A DNA stretch of 64,000 bases from Stenogyne calaminthoides (lineage: Eukaryota; Streptophyta; Magnoliopsida; Lamiales; Lamiaceae), in assembly GCA_037126765.1 (NCBI GenBank), contig JBBCBC010000025.1, positions 11,439,639 to 11,503,638 on the forward strand, given 5' to 3'. The notes below the pieces were generated by a model. That model saw nothing but the letters and a program-made list of their open reading frames with translations. It ran no database searches and was not told where the DNA came from. Shown here piece by piece: positions 35,075 through 47,388 of this stretch. The position numbers and the translations under genes were made by a program. Position 1 is the first letter of the stretch, and every line of letters begins with the position of its first letter.

Positions 35075-36742
35075 TGTTGGAATATTTTAGTTTTGATGAA
35101 TTGTGCCAAAAATTATCAACTTGTTTTTGAAGCTAATTTCTGGATAACAGGGATTGAGAACGAAAGAACAAGTTGAGGGAACTCACGGGTCGAAATAGAT
35201 GATCGAGATCGAGGCGAAATTTGAACAAAACTGATCGAGATCGGATGAAGTTAGATGAGTTGGAGTTAAAGCCCGATGGAGTTTGTGCAAAATCGAAGAG
35301 AAGAAAAGTTAAAGCGGTGATCGAGAAGATCGGATGACCCGAACTCGAACTGATCAAATGATCGGAAAAACGGTCAGTTGATATGGTGATCGGAAAGAAC
35401 CGGTGATCGAGAAAAGCCGACGAAGATGAAGAGGTTGCGGATCGAGAGAAGGAAGCGGATGGTGATCGAGATCGGTATGATCAGTCGGATATGAAGATGA
35501 AGCGGAATGATCAAGATCGAGCGTGATTGAGATCGGATAATGCTAAACTAATATCTTCAAACCTAAAATGTCTTGACACGATCTTTATCACCGAGATATT
35601 GATGCGAAGATATGTGTTGATAGATCCGTTCGGTGATCGGAGAATCGAGGCAAAAGAAAATGGAATGTAGTCAAGAAATGACTGAGGTCGGGATGTATGC
35701 GAATTGACTGAACTGGTCGGCACGAGTGTCGATATGCTGATCGAATAGTCCGTGAAGAGAAGTCAGTGAATCAGTATCGCGAGGCTCGGATAAACTGAGG
35801 GCTCGGATGAAATCTGAGACTCGAATAAACTACGAAGACTTCGGATAGGCCGAAAACTCTATATGTCTCTGAAGACAACGAGACTCGAGAATCTGAATGA
35901 TTCAAAGAAAGTCGAGGAATATAAGCCAGATTAAATTAAGTGACATGGACGATAGAGGAAGACAACTTGACTGGAAAAATTTAACGGAACTTCTACGAGA
36001 GAATAGTATGGATTTGAATGTGATTCTCTCCAGGTAACATTCAAATCCACCTTATAAATACAAGATCTTCCATCAAAATTAAGTGTGGATGCGTGGAGTT
36101 ATATGCGAAAAGATACTCTGAGCCAAAGAGAGTTATACGAAAATTCCGCTAGAACCTGAAAATGCAAAGATATCTGAAATATATTCAAAAAGAGTGTTCA
36201 CAGAACCCGATCTAAGCAACCCCGTGTATCCTAGAAAGCTTGAAGATTTTTTCAAACATAACATTGAGGAAGCTTAACAAATGTAAGGGAAAATCTCCAT
36301 AGTTTAGAACAACACCAAACCCAAAACCCCATTCTCGTAGAGATAACTAGTGATGGTGAAGTGAAGGTGGTTGTTGGAAGTAAACCCGTGAGGGTGATAA
36401 GTCGAGAAGGAGTGTGAACTTCGTTAAACATCTAAGGGCAGCCGAGATTGATAAGTCGATTTGAGTTAGTAAACTACAGCGAGGTAGTCAAGCTCGAAGT
36501 GTTTGAAGGAATTTCCTAGGAACTAGGAGAGTGGATGTAGGAGCTTGTCTCTAGAACACTATACATTGTTGTGTTCTTTCTTGCTACGTTCTTATCTTGT
36601 CATAAGCACTCAGTATAAGCAAGACACAACATAAAAAACCTAAAAATGCAGTTTACATAAATTCCTTCACCAATTTTTATATGCATGCATACGACATGTT
36701 TTGCTTCATGGCAGCATAAAAATGGGTTTTTAGGGACTATCA
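35075..36742 (+). mobile_element. Solo LTR (LTR family 3, Copia) nested in the E2 LTR, 1668 bp
   Basis: It starts TGTTGGAATATTTTAG and ends GGGACTATCA. AAGG flanks both sides (35071-35074 and 36743-36746), or AAAGG if one A is shared, which fits a 4-5 bp duplication. The paralogous LTR at 63441-63450 reads ATTGTAAGGATATCTC without interruption and is the empty site. No internal region is present. Much of 35150-35760 is GATCGAGATCGG-like and CpG-rich. A GAACACTATA box near 36553 matches the promoter-like motif of the related LTRs. Confidence 0.88.
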
Positions 36743-37250
36743 AAGGATATCTCATCCTGGTTGAAACCAACCAAGAAACCCCAAACCCTTTGCAAGGTAG
36801 TTTGAGTGTGATTGTTGGTGAGATTGGAGTTAATAAAGTTAGTACACTACATTGAGGTGGTCGAAGCTCCTAGAGAAGAAGTGAGTAAACTATGGGGATA
36901 GTCAAAAAAGCTTGTGTGTGTTTTTGAGTTAGTAAACTACGGAGGTAGTGAGAAAGCTCAAAATAGAAAGGTTAATAAACTACGGAGGTAGTCAAGAAAA
37001 CCTTAAAGGAAGTGATTAGTGAATTTCTCACGAAGAGTCAGAGAGAGTGGACGTAGGAGCTTGGGTCTCTGAACCACTATAACTTCTTTGTGTTATTTGC
37101 TTTACATTTTGCTTTGATTAAGCTAACTTTGCATTACTTTAAATTGAAAGCATATTTTCACTGATACTCGATTTGGAATCAATCCTTTGAAAATTGCATA
37201 TAAGCGAATCACAGCCTAATCATTATTCCATTAAAAGGAAAGGTTTTTTT
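36743..37250 (+). mobile_element. 3' LTR of Copia element E2 (LTR family 2), second part
   Basis: It resumes at GATATCTCATCCTGGTTGAA, matching 63450 onward. It holds four copies of an AGTAAACTACGGAGGTAGTC-like unit (36835-37000), a GAACCACTATAA box at 37071 and the ATTGAAAGCATATTTTCA block. The right boundary is uncertain because the paralogue runs off the window. Confidence 0.8.
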
Positions 37251-37561
37251 TGACAAAGTATAAAGCAGTATAAACTTAGGGCCAACCATTAAGCATCGAT
37301 AGCTAGAACAAATAGTTACCAAAACTTACTCTCTTTGAGGTTCGATAAAGTTGAATATCTGATCCAAGCAGCTCAGGATCTCAAAAACTTCAGGATCAAT
37401 TGGGATTATCTGAGGTATACAGCGGCTCGGGATCTTCATCTCGGTGAACTTTGACTCGGGGAGATTTGTTGCTTCTCGAACCAAATCTTGGGGCGGTGAC
37501 CAAAATCGACCTCATTGAAGAAAAAAAGTTTAAATCGAACACGGGACGTTTACGGGACCAA
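37251..37561. other. Sequence between the E2 LTR and the Gypsy LTR
   Basis: No gene recognised. It may hold the last part of the family 2 LTR. Similarity to the Gypsy LTR copy at 53949 begins abruptly near 37565. Confidence 0.4.
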
Positions 37562-40500
37562 TAATTTTAATCGCCGAGCAATCTTTAAAAAGTTTGTTTG
37601 TTTCGGCATAAGAATAAATTCACCAATCATAAAAAGCGAAACATTTTATTTGAAGAGTCATATCTATATATTATTATCATTAACCAAGGAAACTTTCAGT
37701 GTCAATCCTGCTGCGACTCCGGGCCATCTCAATCATATCACGAAAATATCAAAGCTGTGGGGGGGTGAGATAAAAATCTCAATGGCCAACTTGTACCTAT
37801 TACTCATCTTGGTCGAAATATAATTATCTTAGTATTTTATTAAAGATTTATTCATACTGACTTTTGCGTAGTTGATTTTGGAGAATTATGCGGGTCTTTG
37901 TATAAACTAGTTCGTACCTTGGTTCATATGGTAATCTTATTAGTAAGCAATTTCTTAACATCGATGATATTAATAAGATATCATCCATCATGATCATTCG
38001 ATCATAAGCATTTCATTTTGGACCTTTGGTTGCTCCGACCACATGCATCGCCTTGTGGCTTCCAACCTACATACATGATAATTATCATGTGGGACCTTTA
38101 TTAACAACTTTACGTACAATCCCAATTACAACTTCCACCTCCTTCCATTGAAATTGCATCTTATGTATCTAAAAAGATCATAGCATATCATTCATAAGCA
38201 TTATCCACTTTATTTATTGTTTTCTTGTGTTCTTAGTTATAGATTTGTGTTTTGTTTAGTGAGGTTAAAGAATACACCAACAATCAACGTAACATAAACC
38301 ACTTGCATACAAATAGTGTCACCTTATTAACTTTTAAGAAAAAGTTACAAACTTTAAAATCGGTTTGAGAGTTTGAGGCGTGACAATGATCTCCCAGGAG
38401 CTTTGATTAGAGCAACACTTCCCTAGCACAATATTTTCATGTTCTCGTCATTAATTACTTTTTGATTGAAGTAAAATTATTTGTAAGTTTATCAAGGAAG
38501 TTAAACTCTATTCTTTAGATTTCCTTACTGTGAAGCTTTTATCGAACTTTTTACTTCCAATCGGCTATTGGAGTTTATTAATGATGTTCAAAATTATTAC
38601 TTGCAAGAATAAAACTTTAAGTTCAACTTTTCAGCTTGACACAGTTTTAGAAAACAAATTTGTAAAATGTTTATATAGTACTAAAATTCATCAAATAATT
38701 CACGAGAAGCGAGATAAGAGCATGTAGTATTTGATTATAATTTTTATAAAAAATTCTTATGGAAAAAAAGTCCCATAAATCAAAGAAGTTAAAAACATTC
38801 TTCAGATTCACAATATAAACTTAGCAAATTCATAACTCTTTATTTGCAAGTACAAAACTCATAAATTTTGAGGATCATGTTTATGACTTGTTATAGTTTA
38901 GGACCACATTTTTTATATTTTCTACAAAAGGTCATGTATAACAAGTTAAACTAACGGAAAAAATAAACAATTTATTTACACACATATATATATTTTTTGG
39001 GTAAAAAGCTTCAAATAATGGATTTGATCAAATTTATACTTTTATTAACTTGATTTGTTATTTAGAAAAAATATAAATTATCATGTGTATAGTGTTTGAA
39101 TAATTTTCATGATTAAAAAACATGTGATTACTCAAAAAGAGTTCCTAAGGACTTTCAAATAAGTTGCATAAAGGGAATATAAAACACGTATGGTTTGTGG
39201 GAAAGAAAAGTCATCCGAATAAATTATTATACCAACAATTAAGTTTTCCAAAAGTTCTAATTTAGGTTATGACATTATTAGGAAAGTTGGTGTCCCCAAA
39301 GTTTGTGACTTTCTTCCATTTTAAGTATTTTGTTTCCCGATTGATTAAGCTAATCAAATCGAGACAAAATTTGGGTTTTTAAAGCTTGTCCCGAAGTTCT
39401 TTGCCATGAAAAATCGTTTGAAAATATGACGGAAGTTAGTTAAAAGTTTCATAAAAGTCGGTGCAGGACCAATTTCTTGTTGAAAGAATTCCAATTTTTC
39501 GTTTATTTATTGCGTCTTTTTAAAGAAATCATAACTCTGAATCTGCAGATGAAAAATTACGAGATTTTATATGAATCTGATGAATTTTAACTTGCACGCT
39601 AGTTTCTTCTCAAAATGATTTATATAACTCGAGATATGAATTTTTAAAAGTTATTATTTAGGAAATTCAGTACTTGGAGTTTTTTCTAGAAATTTTAGTT
39701 TGGTGACAATGTTTAATCGTAAAAGCAAAGTGTCTTGACACCAAAATTAGTCTTAAGAGACTACGATCAAATATTACACATATAAGGGAGCACAAAGGTG
39801 TTTTAAAAACCGCAAATTTCTAGTAAAGCAGTATTGACGGCGTGGCAAAAATCAATAGGAAGCAGTTTTGGCGTTTCAACTTGACATATTTGAGTGTAAA
39901 TTTTGGCGACATAACGGTACATTTTTTGAAAACTAAAAATACGAGCATGAAGTATGTACTTCAAACAACACGTAGGAGTTCTAAACTAACAATTTCCAAC
40001 GTTTAAGCACTCAACAATCTCACGAAAATCATCTGAACCACCGGGTTTGAATTTTGTTCGGAGGTTTTTCTTTGTCGTTTCCTCCTCTGTTTTTTATTTA
40101 GGATCTTCAAGGGAACCCATTTTAGTAACAAGCTCCTTGGATACATATTAGATGATGGTTTCATGCTTGAATTCAAGAAAAAATTGAAAGAGTGAGAAAG
40201 AGGATGAAGTCGTGAGCTTAAATGGGCCGAAGGAAGTGATTTCTTATCTTTTTCATGGATTATAAAATTGTATGGATTGATTACCTTGATAGATGTTATT
40301 GGATGATGGATGAAGCTCCTCCTTCTGCTTTGAATCAAAAAGAAATTGCTCGATCAAAATGAATGGTTGGAGGATATTTCCTTACTTGCTTGAAGATGAT
40401 GGTGGCGATGGATTTGGAGAAAGAGTGAATTTTTGGGAGGAGTTGGGTTTTCGATTTTTGCAGGGCTTCGCCTTGATCAAGTGTTGTGTAAATTATGAAG

Positions 40501-40604
40501 GGGGAGATGCTTATTTATAGGGGAATGAGAGGAGAGAGCCTGGTGAAATGATGATGAAATGAAAGTGTTTTTGGTGTAAATTTCATTTTGATGAATAGTA
40601 ACCG
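37562..40604 (-). mobile_element. Gypsy (Tekay-like) LTR, 3'-side piece A
   Basis: It aligns base by base, with small differences, to 53949-56995 of the complete LTR: TATCATTAACCAAGG, CATCATGATCATTCGATCAT, TTATAGATTTGTGTTT and GGCTTCGCCTTGATCAAGTG appear in the same order. It lacks the terminal ~260 bases present at 53690-53948 and stops at GATGAATAGTAACC, where Copia pol begins. It has no coding content of its own. Confidence 0.88.
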
Positions 40605-41850
40605 GAAAGGATAAGAAATCACTTTGCACGATCGCTACGCCTAAAGCCATTAATTTGTTTAAATATATGCTTCCCACAGGAGGTTCTTTGTGTATCGGAT
40701 ATGGGCGTAAAAGTGCATTCTTAAATGGGGTACTAGCGGAGGAAGTTTATAGCCGAACAACCTCCGGGCTTTGAAAAAACCAAATGTACCGTTTAAGAAA
40801 AAGCTCTTTGGCACAGAAACAAGCTCCTCGAGCTTGGTATGATACACTCTCTCGGTTCTTGATGAGCGGTGGATTCACTAAAGGCGATGGATAGAACCTT
40901 ATTAGGAATAGAAGATGGAGAAGATATTCTAATGGTTGATTTATGTGGGCGACATCATCTTTGGATCTCCCAACAAGAGTCTATGTGAAAGATTGACAAA
41001 AAGTGATGCAAGGGAAGTTCGAAATGTCCATGATAGGTCGAGGATGAGTTACTTTTACGGGTCTACAAGTTAAACAAAATGCGGAAGGATATTCATCTAC
41101 CGGGCAAAAGTACACTAGGGTTCTTGGCTGAGTTTGGAGTTCAAAACGTAAGGAAGCGAAATCCTATGTTAGCTGGATTCAAGATGGATCGGATGAGGAT
41201 GGTCAAAAAACCAATCGAAAAAGAATATAGGGCTCTCATTGGATCTCTACTATACTGCGTGGCCAGACGGATATCACTTTTTACGATGGGAGGTGTATGT
41301 CTTTAGATTTGAGGCAAATCAATGCAAAAAGTCACCTAGAAGCGATTAAGCGGATTCTTAAGTATCTGAAGGGACCCGATAAACCTTGGTTTTATTTACC
41401 CGTCGGATAAACCTAAACTTAGTGGGTATTACGATTACGATTATGGAGGTTGCAAAATTGAAAAAGTCAACCTCGGGAACATGTCGGTTTTTAGGAAATG
41501 GCCCGATCTCGTGGTTTTCAAAAAGCGGACATCGATTGCGACATCTACTCTTGAAGCGAGAATATATATGGGCTGCGAGGAATTCTTGCTCCCCAAGCTC
41601 ACTCTGGCTTACCTTGACATCGAGGATTATAACATTGTAGCTAAGAATGTACCTATATTACGTGGCGGTAATAGTCTTATTGCAATCACTCGAATCTGTT
41701 CTACATACAAATGCAAGCATGTGGATGTCGGACACACCATTTATAAGAGATCATGTTGAAAAAAGAAGAATATCGAATGGAAAAAGATTCATCTTGATAT
41801 CTGAGGAAAGTGATATTCTAACAAGCCACTAAAACCAGATCGATTGAGAA
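40605..41850 (+). pseudogene. Copia element E3 pol remnant: reverse transcriptase and RNase H
   Basis: From about 40640 the plus strand reads RLKAINLF, then after a shift GRKSAFLNGVLAEEVY, the RT catalytic-region motif MDVKSAFLNG-EEVYVEQPPGF. LAQKQAPRAWYDTLSRFL and LEAIKRILKYLKG follow. RNase H is seen as KKRTSIATSTLEARIYMG and YNIVAKNVPILRGGNSLIAI, then YKCKHVDVGH. Frames shift repeatedly. The element is cut inside RT: 5' LTR, gag, protease and integrase are absent. Motifs fit the Sirevirus branch of Copia. Confidence 0.82.
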
Positions 41851-44092
41851 TTATGCAATGAGCTAGGGCTTACGGATCTTGGAGAAAAAAGCACTAAAAT
41901 GCTTGATGGGTGATCTCGAACCCGGTGGTTAAAGACTAACGGAGTTAAGAGGAATCGATTGAGTTTGGTATCTCAAGTGATCGGGAAGATCGATCAAGGA
42001 ACGATATGAGAAGGTGATGAGATTACGGATTATCGGGATTAAAGGCGGTCAGTTAAAGGCGATCGGATTAAAGGATTATCTGATTAAATCGGTTTGGTTA
42101 TTTCACACTTTGTAAGTCGATTAAGTGATATTCAACAAGATTCACAAGATTAAAAACACATCGCATAAGAAAAGCGGGAAATTTACACAACAATGGAATA
42201 ATAGAAATTTCCATTGATAAAGACCGAAGGTCGGTTTACATTACAAGTTACAAGTACAAAAAGGACTGGGAGGATTGATGCATAAACCTAAACCCCTAAA
42301 CCTAACCTTAGAAGGGGAGAGAGATTTTAAGATCGATGCTCCATTTTCCCCAACAACAAGGCTTTGAAATAATCCTAAAGCCACCCTCGAGCTTGGAGTT
42401 AGGAGGCGAGGCGGTGTTGAAAGGATTTCTAAGCAAGAGCCCCTAGACACGAAATCAATGGGCTCTCCGATTTGTTAAATGGGACACAAGTGCCAAAAAG
42501 TGATCTGAAAGATCATATGGGCACATGTGTCACATGTACAAAAAATAAAATTGATATCACGAAGATCGGTTGTTGTACGATCAAGACCAGTATATCAAAC
42601 TCATATTTTATATCGGTGAGTTTGTTGATGTTAATTCCGTCATCTCGATAGACACACAAGGTGCATCTGATTAGGAGAAGTGTCTTCTCGGTTGCGACAA
42701 TGATCCATGCGCCTCGGTGGTAGAAACTTAGCAACAATTGTATGTGTAATCTTTGATGGACAACGATGATAAAGGACACCTGGGTTGATTTGAGAAAATT
42801 TGAAATCATTGAAAAAAAGGTAAAAGGTTTTTGCGGAAGTTTCACGGAAAGAAGGGTTCACGAGAATCATGATTTTACAAAGAAGATATGTATGATGAAT
42901 GGGTTATGTTGTGTAAATCATTGGTCCAATTTATAGAGGCCAAGCAAGGTGCAAATGCAAATTTGATTTCTCAAAGCCTTTTAATCATGCATCACAAGGA
43001 ACGGCATGTAGGAAACCTTGTTGATAATTGGATAAATTCACGGTGATTTGACATTCTGATATCCGGACTACTATTACACATGTCAAATCGTGCCGACTTA
43101 GGGAATCGAGACTACTATTCAATTCTTCAAGAACTAAGTTTTGGAGGTAACACTTATCCCAAAAATTGGCTTGATGCGAGTAGAATCGGTTAGGTCATTT
43201 GAAATCGATTAGATAAGAAGGCCGTCGGATGAGGAAGATCGAGTTGAGCTTGATACCTCAACAAATCGGATATATCGATCGATAAGAAATCGAAAAATAA
43301 CAGTTGAAGGAGGAACTTCAAGACGGGGAAAGAATCGAAAAGGAAAAATCGGGGCGTAAAGTGAAGCGGATCGGTTGAAAAGGATAGTTGGGAAATTATA
43401 AGGATTAGGCGGAAAACTAAGATCAACAAGTGGAATCAACACCTACAAGTGGTATTGGTGATTACAATATCGATCGACCGGAATCTGTTTTCTATTTCCT
43501 TGTTTATTGCTTACTTATCGATTTTATCGATAATATTTGCCTTCTTGTACACATTACTTTTGTGGCGTATTTCTGCAAAATATTTAATGCGGGGCGTTAA
43601 GGTACTTGTATTAATTGCCACAAAATGTGCTTTTAAATCAAAAAGCAATCGTCGTGCTTTTCGACCACCACGATCAAAACCGCTCAATCTGGATCGTTTA
43701 ACCTTTTCAAGCGGTTGATCTTCAATCTCGTTTTTCCTCCTCCTCATATAAGTTTCATCAAAACCTACGAGTTTTCTTATTCTCAAAAAACTTGCGATTT
43801 ATTCTCTGAAAACTCAAAATTACCTTTACGTGATTCAAAGTGTTTTCTTGTGATTCAAACTTATCTTCAAAAAGAATCTGGTAATTTACGGTTATTTGAT
43901 GATTTTCTTTTCCAAAATCCATTGATCATATAGATTATGTCTCTATATGTTATCTGCGATATGCCTTATCTTTTCTTGATATCCTTATGTGTTTTATCGA
44001 TTACTAGGCACGAGAATAGATTGCGATAATCAATACATGATATCTTTATGATAATGCACAATTTTAATTGAGTCTATCTTCTTTGTAGATGG
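41851..44092 (+). other. E3 spacer between pol and the env-like ORF
   Basis: No continuous coding sequence. A short degenerate telomere-like string CCTAAACCCCTAAACCTAAC lies at 42290-42309. T-rich sequence (43690-44080) precedes TTCTTTGTAG directly before the ATG at 44093, an acceptor-like context. Confidence 0.4.
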
Positions 44093-46900
44093 CCACTTTC
44101 GCGGAATGGGAAAGATTATGTGCAACTATGCGGATCTAGCAACAAAAGATTATCGATGACAAATTTATGCAGTTTTGGTGTTCTGGCGGGATCCGAGAAT
44201 CCATGGAAGTTGAACAAATTACGAAGAAAGGAGGTCTTGAAAAATTACATCTTTGCTCCTTTGCAATCCGGTGATGCGATATGAAGCTGCGAATTCTTAA
44301 GGAATTGAAGGTGGACCGCAGACAATCCACGGAGATGGGCCGATTTCTTTAGTTAAAGGAGAGGAGATCGGTATCGAATCTTGACATATCTAAATCTGTT
44401 CAGTTTGCCAAAAGGAAGAATCTCGCCTGCTCACTATAGGGAGAATGAAGATGAGGCGATTAAAGCGAACTCTTGAGAGAGGTGACAAACATCGGACCCT
44501 TGAGTTTTATGGACCTATGTTAAAAAAATACCATTTGTTGTTTGACATATTGTCAAAAACAATCATGGGTATTCGTTCATTGAATCTCTAACATCCGTAA
44601 AATTGTAAAAGCATGCATTTGCGATAATCGATGAAGCCAAGAACATCAATTGGCATGGCTTCACGAAGGCCGTTCTGCTCCAAGAACATGAAAATTTTGG
44701 AGTTAATGAGCGTGAGCAAGTCTTTACGAAGAAGAGAATCGGTAATCTCAACAAGGTTCTTGGTTATTACGAAGGACAAAGCGCGAAATCTTTGAATGGG
44801 ATCGAAATGGGTGGTGAAGTCCTACAAGGCCTTCCTCACAACCACTTCACCATATATAGGCCCGCACGATGATGATATCGTACCACTCGAAAAAGGTGAA
44901 GAAAGGAAAAACGAGGAGGGAAGCCCGCCTCACACGGATGCCCCAAAAAAAAAAGAAAAAGCTGGTGAAGGCTCGGGAGAAAAGAGGCGAAGAAAGCAAA
45001 AGCAGGCCTCCATGACTCTGTTTACGGAAGATAGTCGGATGAAGAAGGTGTGCGGGCAACTTTGATGAACCCTAATCGGCCAATCGGACAGGCCAGGCTT
45101 CTCAGAGTTGAGAGCTCGCCCGAGAACATTGAGGGAAGAAGCGAAGGCGAAGCGATCTCCTTCTCCTCAATCTCGTGATTCACCGCTCGGACTTAAGGCT
45201 GGCTGAGCATATTTCTCCTTCTCTTCCACCTCCCCCGAACACATCCGGTTCATCGATTCGCGAACCCGGAAAGATCACTGCTGCGAGCGGGACGTAATTG
45301 CCCGACAAGCAGAACCTCTGCGGAGTTCAATCAATCAGCCAACTTCACCTACTCGGACACCACAAGGACCCTCTACATCTCATCAACGGAATCTGGTCGA
45401 TCCCCGAACAAATAATTCATGAGTCGGATCATCGAAGACCATCACGGGGAAAATGGTCGAGAATCTGAAATGGAGCGAGATATTGATGAGATGTATCCGG
45501 AGGGTAGCCCATCCTTGTTATTAGAGAGGAAGTTATGGAGATCCTCACTGGAAAGATCTCGGTTAAAAAGCTTCTCGAGATTTTATGATGATTATAGAGC
45601 GAGATGGGAGGTGGTGATGAATTCCCGATTTTGATTTCGATATGAAGAAATACTGCTCCAAGTAGGATCACCGGCTAAGGCGATAGCTATTTGAATCAAT
45701 CAAAGCTCGATCCGGGAAAGGCTGGGGTTGGTGAACAAGGTGAGCTGGAGCTTTCTTTGAAAAGCTCTGAAGCGAGATGTTCCTATGAAGGATGTGGGAG
45801 GCTGCCGATGATAGTGGAACTAGTCTTGCGGTTCATGACCAACCCTGGAGGCGCAAACAAGCCCGAAAGAGATCGGGGTGGCATAAAACATTCCTACAAC
45901 TCACATCACCGCTAATCAACCCGGGAGATCGGATCATGTTTCAAAAGATCTCTGAAAAGAAGAGATTGAGGAGTGTTGGCTAATCAACAGCAACACAATA
46001 AGCGTCGGGCAGATTGGCCTCAAATAAATAAAGGATCAGCGGGGAATTGGCTATTTCCAAGATTGAGGCAATCAAAAGATCGGTTCTCTCAAGCTGACCA
46101 ACTTTGGCTCTTTGAGTTTAAAAAGTCGAGTTGATGACAAACTAGTTCGAGGTTGATCAACAACAAGTTTCTTTTACGATGCTCCTTTGAAAAGCTAGAA
46201 ATAGTGAAGAAAACTTGACAAACTAATTCTTACCCTTTATCTTTCTTTGTGGAATCTGTCGAAATGAAATTGATCTCGAAGATTCAAAAATCTAAGCTGC
46301 TCAAGCTCAGCGTGTATCTATTGAAGATCTCAACAAAGGCGATATCGATCGACTTTGGATCTCCGACTTCCCACATCCTTTTATCTTTTTGATCAAACGG
46401 GGAAGAACGGTTGAAAACCAAGATTATCGAATCTTTGAAATTGAATCCTATGGACAAAAGACTAGACCATCTGGATCTCTTTGCTAATGAAATTTACGAG
46501 AAGATGGAAAAGTCAAAAGCAAGAAAGTTAGGCATTGCGAACTTGGGACATCATGACTTGTCCGATCCTCCGGTTAGAAAGCCTTGAAACCTGTTAGCCA
46601 AATTAAATGATAAAAATGGTGAAAGCATCGAAAGCCGTTTATAAGAAGCCGAATAAGTGAAGAAGAAAGAAGAAGGGAAAAAAAATTAGCGGCGAAGATC
46701 TGAAGAAGAAATCTGGATCGAGGCGAAGAAAGGAAAAGTTGGAAAATCTGGACGGAACCTCGGTTGCCGGCAAGTTGATGAGATCATTCCAAATCTTTTT
46801 TTGTTGATAGGTTTGAGGAATGGAATAAGATCGAAGTGAATGAAAACCACGGATGCTTTTGTTCTAGATCTTGTTCCTGAAGAATCTTGGATCTGAAATT
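44093..46900 (+). pseudogene. Terminal internal ORF of Copia element E3, env-like position, broken
   Basis: Coding sequence starts MATFAEWERLCATM and continues through frame changes: AIIDEAKNINWHGFTKAVLL and QEHENFGVNERV (44600-44720), then a strongly basic stretch KKKEKAGEGSGEKRRRKQ (44940-45000), then acidic serine-rich text (45419-45634). It lies between pol and the 3' LTR, the slot of the extra ORF of Sireviruses. I cannot identify a signal peptide or transmembrane helix because the frames are broken. Function unknown. Confidence 0.45.
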
Positions 46901-47280
46901 CCTCGGCCCGGTTGGAAAACAAATATCCAGTTTTTAAAATATCGGGAAAATGAGGCCAAAATAATCAATGTAAAAATATCTACTTGAAAAGTATGATGTG
47001 TTGGATTACTCGAAGAAAATGAATGGCTCATTTGTGGTCATTTCGAGAGGTTATTTTGACATCTGAGCAAAGCGCATAAGCGATCCTCGGCCGGATCGAT
47101 GATGTCAAATGGAAACTATACGATTTTCAACATCCTCAAGATCAAAAAATGCGGAAGGATACAAGCTGAGAATGAAGAATCGAGAAGACTTCTCGGGATC
47201 GGTTGCTTTTTAAATTCAAACTTTTACGATGTAATATTTAATCGACAAATCAAATGAAAGAAAAGTTTATTTTACGATCC

Positions 47281-47303
47281 TAAGACAAAATCTCATTGTC
47301 TTA
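47281..47303 (+). other. Conserved hairpin upstream of the E3 3' LTR
   Basis: TAAGACAA, loop AATCTCA, TTGTCTTA: a perfect 8-bp stem. It lies 85 bases before the LTR start. The loop NATCTCA is shared with the hairpins at 29746 and 33755. Confidence 0.65.
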
Positions 47304-47388
47304 CGATTATGTGCTCTTTCTTTGTTCTATATTTTATCAAGCTTGTGATTGGTTTCTCAAGTGTTTTGGTTTCATCAAAAAAAGAAAT

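Noticed and set aside
28011..37250. One palindromic element made of E1 and E2
   Set aside because: The two LTRs belong to different families and the internal frames do not match, so this is not a single inverted repeat.
42280..42312. Interstitial telomere from CCTAAACCCCTAAACC
   Set aside because: Only two or three imperfect units; too short to separate from chance in AT-rich DNA.
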